8,186 bases of DNA from Gemmatimonadota bacterium (GTDB taxonomy: Bacteria; Gemmatimonadota; Gemmatimonadetes; Gemmatimonadales; GWC2-71-9): assembly GCA_016180765.1 (NCBI GenBank), contig JACPAP010000042.1:1-8186 (forward strand), read 5' to 3'. Each line of letters begins with the position of its first letter. The first letter of the stretch is position 1. The notes under the pieces are model-generated. The model worked only from the letters and a program-made list of their open reading frames with translations. It did no database searches and was not told where the DNA came from. A program made the position numbers and the translations under genes. Positions 1-6,503 of this stretch are shown here, piece by piece.

Positions 1-1411
1 GTCACCGGATGGGAGGCGGGTCGCGTTCGTCCGTATTCCCGGCTTCAAGCGGGGCCTGCCGTTCATCGAGCGGCGGGAGGGCGAGCCCTGGTCCATTCGG
101 GTGGCCGACGTGGCGACCGGCTTGGGTGCCGAGATCTGGCGCGCGCAGCCGGGGAAGGGAAGCGTCTTCCACGGCGTCGTCGCGGAGCAGCAGCTTTTCT
201 GGACTGCCGGGGATCGCATCGTGTTTCCCTGGGAGCGCGATGGTTGGGTGCACCTCTATTCGGTGCCCATTGCTGGCGGCTCCGCGACGTTGCTCACGCC
301 GGGCGAGTTCGAGGTGGAACATGTGACGATCAGCTCGAACGGCCGCGAGATGGTCTACTCCTCGAACCAGGGCGATATTGACCGCCGTCACCTGTGGCGG
401 GTCCCGGTGACCGGTGGCGCTCCCGTCGCCATCACTCGGGGCACCGGGATCGAGTGGTCCCCAGCCGTGGCCGGGGACGGGATCCTCGCGTTTCTGGCGT
501 CGGACGCGCGCACGCCCGCTCATGCGGAAGTGCTGGTCGCCGGGGGCAGCCGGCGGCCGCTCACGGGCTCCGGCATGCCGGCGGGATTCCCCGCGGCCCA
601 ACTCGTGGAGCCGCAACCGGTGATCTTCTCGGCGGCTGACGGCATGCGGATTCACGGGCAGCTCTTCCAGCCCAGGGACACAAGGCCCGGCGAGCGGCGG
701 CCTGCGGTGGTCTTCTTCCATGGGGGGTCCCGCCGGCAGATGCTGCTGGGCTGGCATTACATGTACTACTACCACAACACCTACGCCCAGAATCAGTATC
801 TGGCGAACAAGGGGTACGTGGTGCTCTCCGTGAACTACCGTTCCGGCATTGGCTACGGCATGGAGTTCCGCGAGGCCCAGAACTACGGCGCGCACGGAGC
901 GAGCGAGTACCAGGACGTGGTGGGGGCCGGCCTGTATCTGCGGAGCCGGCCGGACGTGGACCCGGACCGCATCGGACTGTGGGGCGGGTCGTATGGCGGA
1001 TACCTCACGGCGCTGGGATTGGCGCGCTCGTCGGACCGGTTCAAGGCGGGGGTGGACCTGCACGGCGTGCATGACTGGAACGTCGTGATTCGGAACTTCG
1101 CGCCCAGTTACGATGCCACGTCGCGGGAAGACGTGGCCCGGCTGGCTTTCCAGTCGTCGCCCATGGCGTCGGTCGCCACCTGGCGCTCGCCGGTGCTCCT
1201 GATCCACGGCGACGACGACCGCAACGTTCCGTTCAGCGAGACGGTAGACATCGTGGAGTCGCTGCGGGCGCAGGGCGTGGAGTTCGAGCAGCTGATCTTC
1301 CCGGATGAGGTGCACGACTTCCTGCTTCACCGGCACTGGCTGCAGGCCTACCAGGCGGCGGCGGATTTCTTCGACCGGAAGCTGAAGGGCGGGGCGGCGG
1401 TAACGCGGTAA
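1..1411 (+). CDS. S9 family (prolyl oligopeptidase / DPP-like) serine peptidase, 5'-truncated
   Basis: The reading frame is already open at base 2 and ends at TAA 1409-1411, so the gene begins before the window; 469 residues are visible. The first residues (SPDGRRVAFVR) are a TolB/PD40-type propeller blade, and more blades follow (LYSVPIAGG, LWRVPVTGG) up to about residue 200. The C-terminal alpha/beta hydrolase domain carries the nucleophile elbow GGSYGG (Ser330, codon 989-991), the acid in HGDDDRNVPF (Asp406) and the base in DEVHDF (His438), numbered from base 2. All three catalytic residues are present in the family's order and spacing. Known members cleave oligopeptides, many after proline, but the specificity of this one cannot be read because its N-terminal part is missing. 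By analogy with its neighbours it is probably exported; any signal peptide lies outside the window. The internal ATG at base 101 is not the start, since propeller sequence precedes it. Confidence 0.93.
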   Translation, partial: SPDGRRVAFVRIPGFKRGLPFIERREGEPWSIRVADVATGLGAEIWRAQPGKGSVFHGVVAEQQLFWTAGDRIVFPWERDGWVHLYSVPIAGGSATLLTPGEFEVEHVTISSNGREMVYSSNQGDIDRRHLWRVPVTGGAPVAITRGTGIEWSPAVAGDGILAFLASDARTPAHAEVLVAGGSRRPLTGSGMPAGFPAAQLVEPQPVIFSAADGMRIHGQLFQPRDTRPGERRPAVVFFHGGSRRQMLLGWHYMYYYHNTYAQNQYLANKGYVVLSVNYRSGIGYGMEFREAQNYGAHGASEYQDVVGAGLYLRSRPDVDPDRIGLWGGSYGGYLTALGLARSSDRFKAGVDLHGVHDWNVVIRNFAPSYDATSREDVARLAFQSSPMASVATWRSPVLLIHGDDDRNVPFSETVDIVESLRAQGVEFEQLIFPDEVHDFLLHRHWLQAYQAAADFFDRKLKGGAAVTR

Positions 1412-1424
1412 CGGGGAACGCGTG

Positions 1425-1523
1425 ATGGTACGGCCCGGCATTCAGCTTGGCGTCATCAACATCGCGGGCAACAACCGCGGCCTCGCCCGGATCCTGCCGG
1501 TGGTCAATGCGCACCTGAACTGA
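1425..1523 (+). pseudogene. 32-codon remnant resembling the C-terminus of a surface-repeat (LA_2272-like) protein
   Basis: Between the S9 and M24 genes is a short open frame, ATG 1425 to TGA 1521-1523, whose peptide contains GIQLGVINIAGNNRG and ends ILPVVNAHLN. From memory, the pattern G-x-Q-L-G-x-I-N-I-A followed by a terminal LPxVNxH resembles the last repeat of bacterial surface-repeat proteins of the LA_2272 type, which are predicted outer-membrane beta-strand proteins. The frame is closed upstream by TAA at 1401, within the end of the S9 gene, so no longer version exists here. The best reading is the tail of a gene whose 5' part was deleted. A GGGGAA at 1413-1418 lies 6 nt before the ATG, so translation as a micropeptide cannot be excluded. 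A chance open frame is the third possibility, but its repeat-like hydrophobic/Asn/Gly pattern differs from the typical Arg/Pro-rich shadow frames. Confidence 0.4.
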
Positions 1524-1548
1524 CGAGCCGCACGCCGGCGGCCCGGGG

Positions 1549-1557
1549 TTAGATTAG
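1549..1557 (+). promoter_or_regulatory. Possible promoter element (TTAGATTAG) upstream of the M24 peptidase gene
   Basis: TTAGATTAG is a conspicuous A+T-rich island in otherwise very GC-rich intergenic DNA, about 25-33 bases before the start codon. TAGATT matches TATAAT at four of six positions, but no convincing -35 box sits 16-18 bases upstream. The similar TAGTTT before the next gene is the only other support. Confidence 0.2.
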
Positions 1558-1572
1558 GCCGGCCCTCCCCCC

Positions 1573-1576
1573 GGAG
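1573..1576 (+). promoter_or_regulatory. Ribosome binding site GGAG for the M24 peptidase
   Basis: GGAG lies 5 nt before ATG 1582. It fixes the start at the codon that also opens a good signal peptide. Confidence 0.7.
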
Positions 1577-1581
1577 CGCGT

Positions 1582-3051
1582 ATGACTCGCCGGTCGGTTG
1601 TGCTGCTCTCATTGGTTCTCGCACTCCAGCCAGGGCCGTCGCGCGCGCAGAGCGACGTCGCCTTCCCACCCCAGGTGTACGCCGGCCGTCGCGAGCGCCT
1701 CATGCAGCAGGTCGGCCGCGCGACGGTCGTGGTGCCCGGCGCGTACCTGATCGCCAACGGCGGACACGACAGGCAGGATCCCACCTTTTGGTATCTCACC
1801 GGCGTCGAGTCGCCCTATGCGGTCCTCGTCATCGCGCCGGCGGCGGGAGGCCGGCGCCGGGAAGCGCTGTTCCTGCCGGAGCGATTCCAGTTCGCCGGCG
1901 CCCAGTATCCCCTGGCCGACGAGCGGTTCCGCCGAGCGGTCTGGAATCTGCCGATCCGGCGCCTCTTCCCTGGTCCTGAGGCGCAACGGGCAACCGGCAT
2001 CGCAGAGACGTACCCGCTGAGCGAGTTCACGGCTCGTCTGCGCCAGCTTGCGGGTGCCAGGGACACGGTCTACGTGCCGGACGGAGGCGCGAGGCTCTAC
2101 GCGCCGCCGGGCATGCTCCCGCCGCTCTCCCTGGGTCAGCAGTTCGCGGGGGGCGTCCGGCAACTGCTCCCGGGCAAGGTCGTGGCCGACGTCACTCCGC
2201 TGGTGGCGAAGATGCGCTTGATCAAGGACCCGCACGAGATCGCGGCGCTCCGCCGCGCGGCGGAGATCAGCGCCGTGAGCTTCCGCGAAGTGCTTCAGGC
2301 GCTGAAGCCCGGGATGAACGATCTCGAGGTGGCCGGGCTCATGGAGTACGTCTGGAAGCGCGAGGGGTCGCCCCGCGCCGCGTTCGGGCCCATCGTCTCG
2401 TCCGGGCCACCCGCCGTGAGTCTGTTCACGCTCAAATCGGAGAACTACAACTCGACCGATCGGGTGATGCAGGCCGGCGAGCTGGTTTTTATTGACTACG
2501 GCGCCGCCGAATTCCGCACCTACACGTCGGACCTGTGCCGCACCTACCCGGTCTCGGGGCGGTTCACGGACCAGCAGCGGAAGTATTACGAGATCGTGCT
2601 CGAGGCCCAGGAAGCCGCAATCGCGGCCGTGCGGCCGGGGGTTACCATGCTGGAGGTGATCCGTGCGGCCGCCCGGGTGTACCGGAAGCACGGGTTGGAG
2701 CAGTTCGAGGACGTGGAGCGGATGGGCGTGGACCAGGTCTGGGGCGTGATGCCCTCACCCACCCACTACCTCGCTCGACATGGCGGACTCACCGCCTACA
2801 GCGCGCTGGGAAGCGGGGTCCGCGACCTGGGCCACCACATCGGCCTCGAAGCATCGGACAGCCGGGACTACTCCCAACCGCTCGCCCCGGGCATGGCGTT
2901 CACCGTCGAGCCGAAGCTTTACATCCCGCAGCTGGGTATCGCGATCATGATCGAGGACATGATTCTGGTGACTGCGACGGGGCACGAGAATCTTTCGGCT
3001 GCGGCGCCCAAGACGGTCGACGAGATCGAGAGCATCATGCGGGCGCGCTAG
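1582..3051 (+). CDS. Secreted M24B family (Xaa-Pro aminopeptidase-like) metallopeptidase
   Basis: The 489-aa product opens with a signal peptide (MTRR, hydrophobic VVLLSLVLAL, likely cleavage after SRA near residue 22), so it should act in the periplasm. Residues about 30-190 fit the aminopeptidase P N-terminal domain (FWYLTGVESPYAVLVIAP, ALFLPER). Residues about 215-485 are the pita-bread M24 domain. All five metal ligands are visible: Asp305 (FIDYG), Asp317 (YTSDLCR), His418 (GHHIG), Glu443 (TVEPK) and Glu458 (MIEDM). Such enzymes remove the N-terminal residue from peptides with proline in second position. Unusually, the positions of E. coli PepP His243, His350 and His361 appear here as Phe282, Arg414 and Ser425, and the usual TVEPG reads TVEPK, so activity or specificity may differ. 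It follows the S9 gene after 170 bases and is co-directional with it. A catalytically altered or non-proline M24 member is the alternative reading. Confidence 0.92.
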   Translation: MTRRSVVLLSLVLALQPGPSRAQSDVAFPPQVYAGRRERLMQQVGRATVVVPGAYLIANGGHDRQDPTFWYLTGVESPYAVLVIAPAAGGRRREALFLPERFQFAGAQYPLADERFRRAVWNLPIRRLFPGPEAQRATGIAETYPLSEFTARLRQLAGARDTVYVPDGGARLYAPPGMLPPLSLGQQFAGGVRQLLPGKVVADVTPLVAKMRLIKDPHEIAALRRAAEISAVSFREVLQALKPGMNDLEVAGLMEYVWKREGSPRAAFGPIVSSGPPAVSLFTLKSENYNSTDRVMQAGELVFIDYGAAEFRTYTSDLCRTYPVSGRFTDQQRKYYEIVLEAQEAAIAAVRPGVTMLEVIRAAARVYRKHGLEQFEDVERMGVDQVWGVMPSPTHYLARHGGLTAYSALGSGVRDLGHHIGLEASDSRDYSQPLAPGMAFTVEPKLYIPQLGIAIMIEDMILVTATGHENLSAAAPKTVDEIESIMRAR

Positions 3052-3084
3052 CCACACGCAGTAGCAGGACCCCGCGGCGCACGC

Positions 3085-3090
3085 TAGTTT
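3085..3090 (+). promoter_or_regulatory. Possible promoter element (TAGTTT) upstream of the first propeller-amidohydrolase gene
   Basis: The 110-base gap between the M24 gene and the next start holds TAGTTT inside GCTAGTTTCTTCAGGCCC. It has the same TAG-W-TT core and a nearby AGGCC as the element before the M24 gene, but it lies about 77 bases from the start codon. No terminator hairpin is apparent in this gap, so read-through from the M24 gene remains possible. Confidence 0.15.
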
Positions 3091-3150
3091 CTTCAGGCCC
3101 GATTCCGCACCGCGTCCTCGGCAAGCGCCGTGTGTTTCATTCTGCACCCC

Positions 3151-3154
3151 GGAG
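3151..3154 (+). promoter_or_regulatory. Ribosome binding site GGAG deciding the start of the first propeller-amidohydrolase
   Basis: GGAG lies 7 nt before ATG 3162. The frame stays open 627 bases further upstream inside the M24 gene, so this site and the signal peptide that follows are what place the true start at 3162. Confidence 0.75.
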
Positions 3155-3161
3155 TCACCGT

Positions 3162-6100
3162 ATGCGTTCGCCCCCCCAACGTTCCCTGATCCTCGCGGTC
3201 GCGCTGTTTACCTTGACCGCACCTGCACGGGCGGCTCAAGGTCCAGGCGCCGGCAGCGACACCTCCAAGCCAGGCCTACCGCTCGAGCCCGCCCGTTGGG
3301 CCCGGTTCACCACCAGCCAGGGAACCTGGATCTCCCTGGACGTGAGCCCCGACGGCCAGACCATCGCGTTCGACCTGCTGGGCGACCTCTACACGCTGCC
3401 CATCGCCGGCGGGAACGCCACGCGCCTCACGCACGGCATCGCCCACGACATGCAGCCACGCTTCAGCCCGGACGGAAAGCAGATCGTCTTCGTTTCTGAC
3501 CGGAGCGGGGACGACAACCTCTGGCTGGTGGCCAGCGCGGGCGGTGAACCCCGTCCGCTCACCACCGGGCAGGACGTCTCGTACTTATCTCCGGAGTGGA
3601 CGCCCGATGGCAAGTACGTGGTTGTTTCCAAGGGCACGCTCCTGAGCAACGAGAAGATCTGGCTCTACCACGTGGATGGCGGTCGCGGGCTCGAGATGGT
3701 GACGGGCCCGGCGGTCCTGCGGGTGATGGGTCCGGCGTTCGGCCCCAACCCCCGGTACGTGTGGTTCGCCCAGCGCAACGGGTTATGGCAGTACAACGCG
3801 ATCTTGCCGCAATACCAGATAGCCGTCTACGACCGGGAGAACGGCACCCGCACCACGATGAGCTCGCGGTACGGCTCGGCGTTCCGCCCGGCGCTCTCGC
3901 TGGACGGCAAGTGGCTGGCGTACGGCTCCCGCCACGACGCGGAAACCGGGCTGGTGCTCCGCGAGCTGGCGACCGGGGAAGAGCGCTGGCTCGCGTATCC
4001 CATTCAGCGGGACGAGCAGGAATCCATCGCCACCATGGACGTGCTGCCGGGCTATGCGTTTACGCCGGACGCACGCGCGATCGTGATCTCCTACGGCGGC
4101 GAGATCTGGCGGGTGCCGGTGGACGGCTCGGCCGCCGCAAAGATCCCGTTCACGGTGAACGCCGAGGTAGCCGTCGGGCCGGCGGTGACGTTCGAGTATC
4201 CGGTAGATACGGCGCCCACCTTCACCGTAAAGCAGATCCGGGATGCGGTGCCGTCACCGGACGGCCGGCGCGTGGCCTTCACCGCGCTCGACCGGCTCTA
4301 CGTGGCGGACCTCCCCGCGGGCTCGCCGCGCCGGCTCACTACGCAGGAAGTCGGCGAGTACTCCCCGGCGTGGTCGCCGGACGGCAGCGCCATCGCGTTC
4401 GTGACGTGGGACGATCGCGAAGGCCACATCGCACGGGTCAGCGCGGCCGGCGGGACTCCCGCGCGGCTCACCCGCGTCTCGGCGTATTACCGGCAACTGG
4501 CCTGGTCGCCTGACGGGCGGCGCATCGTCGCCATCCGGTCGAGCGCGCAGGAGCTGCGGGACGCGGTCGATCCGTTTGTTGCGGGGCTGGGTGCCCAGTT
4601 CGTCTGGGTTCCGGCCCAAGGGGGCGACGTCACCGTCATTGGTCCCACCGGTGGCCGGACCCGACCGCACTTCACCAGCGATCCGGACCGGATCTACAGC
4701 TACGGCCTGATCCCGGGTGAGACGTTCCAGCCGGGACAGCCCGCACCGGTGGCGCTGGTCTCGACGCGGTGGGACAACACCGACCTCAAGCGGCACCTGC
4801 GGGTCATGTGGCGGCTGCCCCTCACGGCAGTCGGCTGGCGGATCTCGGACAGTTCGGACCTGCTCCTGCCGCGCGACCTGAGCCGGGAGCCGCCGATCCC
4901 GCAGAGCCCGGCGGGGCTGGTCATGATGGCGCCCAGGGGCGATCTCGCCCTGGCGGTCGTGCTGCGGGACGTGTACCTCGTCACCGTTCCGGTAACCGGT
5001 GGCGCCGTGCCCACGGTGCTGGTCACTAAGCCGGACAGCGCGCAGATGCCGGTGAAGAAGCTCACCGACATCGGCGGCGAGTTTCCCGCCTGGGGCGCGG
5101 ATGGCCGCACCGTGCATTGGTCCATCGGCAACGCGTTCGTCACCTACCGGCTGGACCGCGCCGAGGCCGACACCACCTACCGTGCCGAAGAGGTGCGGAT
5201 CCCGGTGAGCGGCCAGCGGGACATGCCGCAGGGCACCGCGGTGCTGCGGGGCGCCCGGGTCATCACCATGCGCGGCACCGAGGTGATCGAGAACGCGGAC
5301 TTGGTGATTCGGAGCAACCGGATCGCGAGCGTGGGGCCCCGCGGGTCGGCGCCCCCGGACGCTCGCGTGATCGATGTCGCCGGAAAGACCATCATCCCGG
5401 GCTTCGTGGACACCCACTCGCACATGTGGAACCTCTGGGGCCTCCACTGGTCGCGGCCCTGGATCTATCTGGCGAACCTGGCGTACGGCGTCACAACCAC
5501 GCGAGACCCGCAGACGTCCACCACCGACGTATTGACCTACGCGGACCGGGTGCAAGCGGGGCTGATGCCCGGGCCCAGGGTCTACTCGACCGGGCCGGGC
5601 GTCTTCTGGACCGAGGGCATCCGCGACCTGGCGCACGCGCGCCACGTGCTGCGGCGGTACAGCGAGTACTGGGACACCAAGACGTTCAAGATGTACCTGG
5701 CGGGCAACCGCCGGCAGCGCCAGCTGCTCATCATGGCCGCGCGTGAGCTCAAGCTGATGCCCACCACCGAGGGTGGGTTGGACTATCGGCTCAACATGAC
5801 GCACGCGATGGACGGATACCCCGGGGTCGAGCACACCATGCCGATCATCCCGGCCTACCGCGACGTGATCGAGCTGTTCAAGACCTCACAGACGACCAAT
5901 ACGCCCACGCTGCTGGTGTCCTACGGCGGTCCCTTTGTGGAGAACTGGTTCTACACCCACGAGAACGTGGTGGGCGATACCAAGCTGAATCACTTCACCC
6001 CCAAGGAGGAGCTCGATGGGAAAGCCCGGCGGCGCAACCCCTTCGGCGGCGGCGGCTGGTTCCGGGAGGAAGAATACGCGCACCCGAAGCACTCCGCCTG

Positions 6101-6503
6101 GATCAAGAGCCTGGTGGAAGCGGGCGGCCGCGCCGGCGTGGGGAGTCACGGCCAGCTCCAGGGCCTGGGGTACCACTGGGAGCTGTGGGCCATGCAGAGC
6201 GGCGGGATGGGCAACCACGACGCGCTCCGTGTGGCCACGATCCTCGGGGCCGAGGCCCTGGGTCTGGGCCGGGATCTGGGGTCCGTCGAGCCGGGTAAGC
6301 TCGCGGACCTCGTGGTGCTGGACGCCAATCCCCTTGAGAACATCCGCAACACGAACACCGTTCGCTACGTGATGATGAACGGCCGCCTGTACGAAGGCGA
6401 CACGCTGAACGAGCTCTGGCCACGCCAGCGTCCGGCGCCCGACGAACTGTGGCGTCACGTCGCTCCCAACGTCCCAGCGGGGATTCGTGGAGCTGTCCAA
6501 TGA
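3162..6503 (+). CDS. Secreted TolB/PD40 beta-propeller - amidohydrolase fusion protein, copy 1 (complete)
   Basis: The 1113-aa product starts with a signal peptide (hydrophobic SLILAVALFTLTAP, likely cleavage after ARA near residue 24). Residues about 45-680 are propeller, with blade motifs such as SPDGQ (62), SPDGK (102), TPDGK (147), SPDGR and GADGR (645); about 12 can be counted, enough for two propellers. Residues about 694-1100 are an amidohydrolase domain: strand VLRGARVITM, the metal motif THSHM (His752, His754), GVTTTRD, Lys843 (TFKMY), Glu870 (TTEGG), His891 (GVEH), His996 (GSHGQLQG) and the C-terminal strand GKLADLVVLDANPL. The usual histidine on strand 5 and aspartate on strand 8 seem to be replaced (Glu870, His996). 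The propellers may bind or gate substrate. The superfamily includes Xaa-Pro dipeptidases, imidazolonepropionases and other amide hydrolases, so the substrate is unknown; peptide hydrolysis is suggested only by the flanking peptidases. Its stop overlaps the start of a paralogue. Confidence 0.9.
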   Translation: MRSPPQRSLILAVALFTLTAPARAAQGPGAGSDTSKPGLPLEPARWARFTTSQGTWISLDVSPDGQTIAFDLLGDLYTLPIAGGNATRLTHGIAHDMQPRFSPDGKQIVFVSDRSGDDNLWLVASAGGEPRPLTTGQDVSYLSPEWTPDGKYVVVSKGTLLSNEKIWLYHVDGGRGLEMVTGPAVLRVMGPAFGPNPRYVWFAQRNGLWQYNAILPQYQIAVYDRENGTRTTMSSRYGSAFRPALSLDGKWLAYGSRHDAETGLVLRELATGEERWLAYPIQRDEQESIATMDVLPGYAFTPDARAIVISYGGEIWRVPVDGSAAAKIPFTVNAEVAVGPAVTFEYPVDTAPTFTVKQIRDAVPSPDGRRVAFTALDRLYVADLPAGSPRRLTTQEVGEYSPAWSPDGSAIAFVTWDDREGHIARVSAAGGTPARLTRVSAYYRQLAWSPDGRRIVAIRSSAQELRDAVDPFVAGLGAQFVWVPAQGGDVTVIGPTGGRTRPHFTSDPDRIYSYGLIPGETFQPGQPAPVALVSTRWDNTDLKRHLRVMWRLPLTAVGWRISDSSDLLLPRDLSREPPIPQSPAGLVMMAPRGDLALAVVLRDVYLVTVPVTGGAVPTVLVTKPDSAQMPVKKLTDIGGEFPAWGADGRTVHWSIGNAFVTYRLDRAEADTTYRAEEVRIPVSGQRDMPQGTAVLRGARVITMRGTEVIENADLVIRSNRIASVGPRGSAPPDARVIDVAGKTIIPGFVDTHSHMWNLWGLHWSRPWIYLANLAYGVTTTRDPQTSTTDVLTYADRVQAGLMPGPRVYSTGPGVFWTEGIRDLAHARHVLRRYSEYWDTKTFKMYLAGNRRQRQLLIMAARELKLMPTTEGGLDYRLNMTHAMDGYPGVEHTMPIIPAYRDVIELFKTSQTTNTPTLLVSYGGPFVENWFYTHENVVGDTKLNHFTPKEELDGKARRRNPFGGGGWFREEEYAHPKHSAWIKSLVEAGGRAGVGSHGQLQGLGYHWELWAMQSGGMGNHDALRVATILGAEALGLGRDLGSVEPGKLADLVVLDANPLENIRNTNTVRYVMMNGRLYEGDTLNELWPRQRPAPDELWRHVAPNVPAGIRGAVQ
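3306..4805 (+). repeat. Tandem paralogous block, copy 1 (propeller-coding)
   Basis: This stretch of the first propeller-amidohydrolase gene is colinear with 6647-8122 of the second. The encoded proteins share long runs such as FDLLGDLYTLPI, FVSDRSG, ELATGEERWLAYP, ISYGGEIWRVPVDGSAA and TWDD. One DNA run of 27 bases is identical (3378-3404 against 6719-6745). Third-position differences elsewhere show that the duplication is old, not a recent copy or an assembly artefact. Confidence 0.9.
6489..6492 (+). promoter_or_regulatory. Ribosome binding site GGAG for the second propeller-amidohydrolase, inside the preceding gene
   Basis: GGAG lies 7 nt before ATG 6500, within the last codons of the upstream gene. 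With the ATGA overlap, this points to coupled translation of the two copies. Confidence 0.75.

Noticed and set aside
2..1441. 479-residue antisense open frame over the S9 gene
   Set aside because: It lies opposite a convincing peptidase and its product is Arg/His/Pro-rich with no recognisable domain. Strong third-position GC bias removes stops from this antisense phase.
1557..1564. GGCCGGCC palindrome just upstream of the M24 gene, considered as an operator
   Set aside because: Short GC palindromes are expected at this base composition, and it has no second copy or extended dyad.
1609..2691. 360-residue antisense open frame over the M24 gene
   Set aside because: It is opposite clear M24 coding sequence, with low-complexity composition and no domain or ribosome binding site worth noting.
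2535..3161. In-frame upstream extension of the first propeller-amidohydrolase gene to an ATG at 2535
   Set aside because: It overlaps the M24 domain, which is clearly coding in another frame, and its product is Arg/Gly/Pro-rich shadow sequence. The GGAG plus signal peptide at 3162 define the true start.
3052..3161. Possible terminator after the M24 gene
   Set aside because: No stable stem-loop followed by a T-run could be found; the only T-rich spots are short and not preceded by a hairpin.
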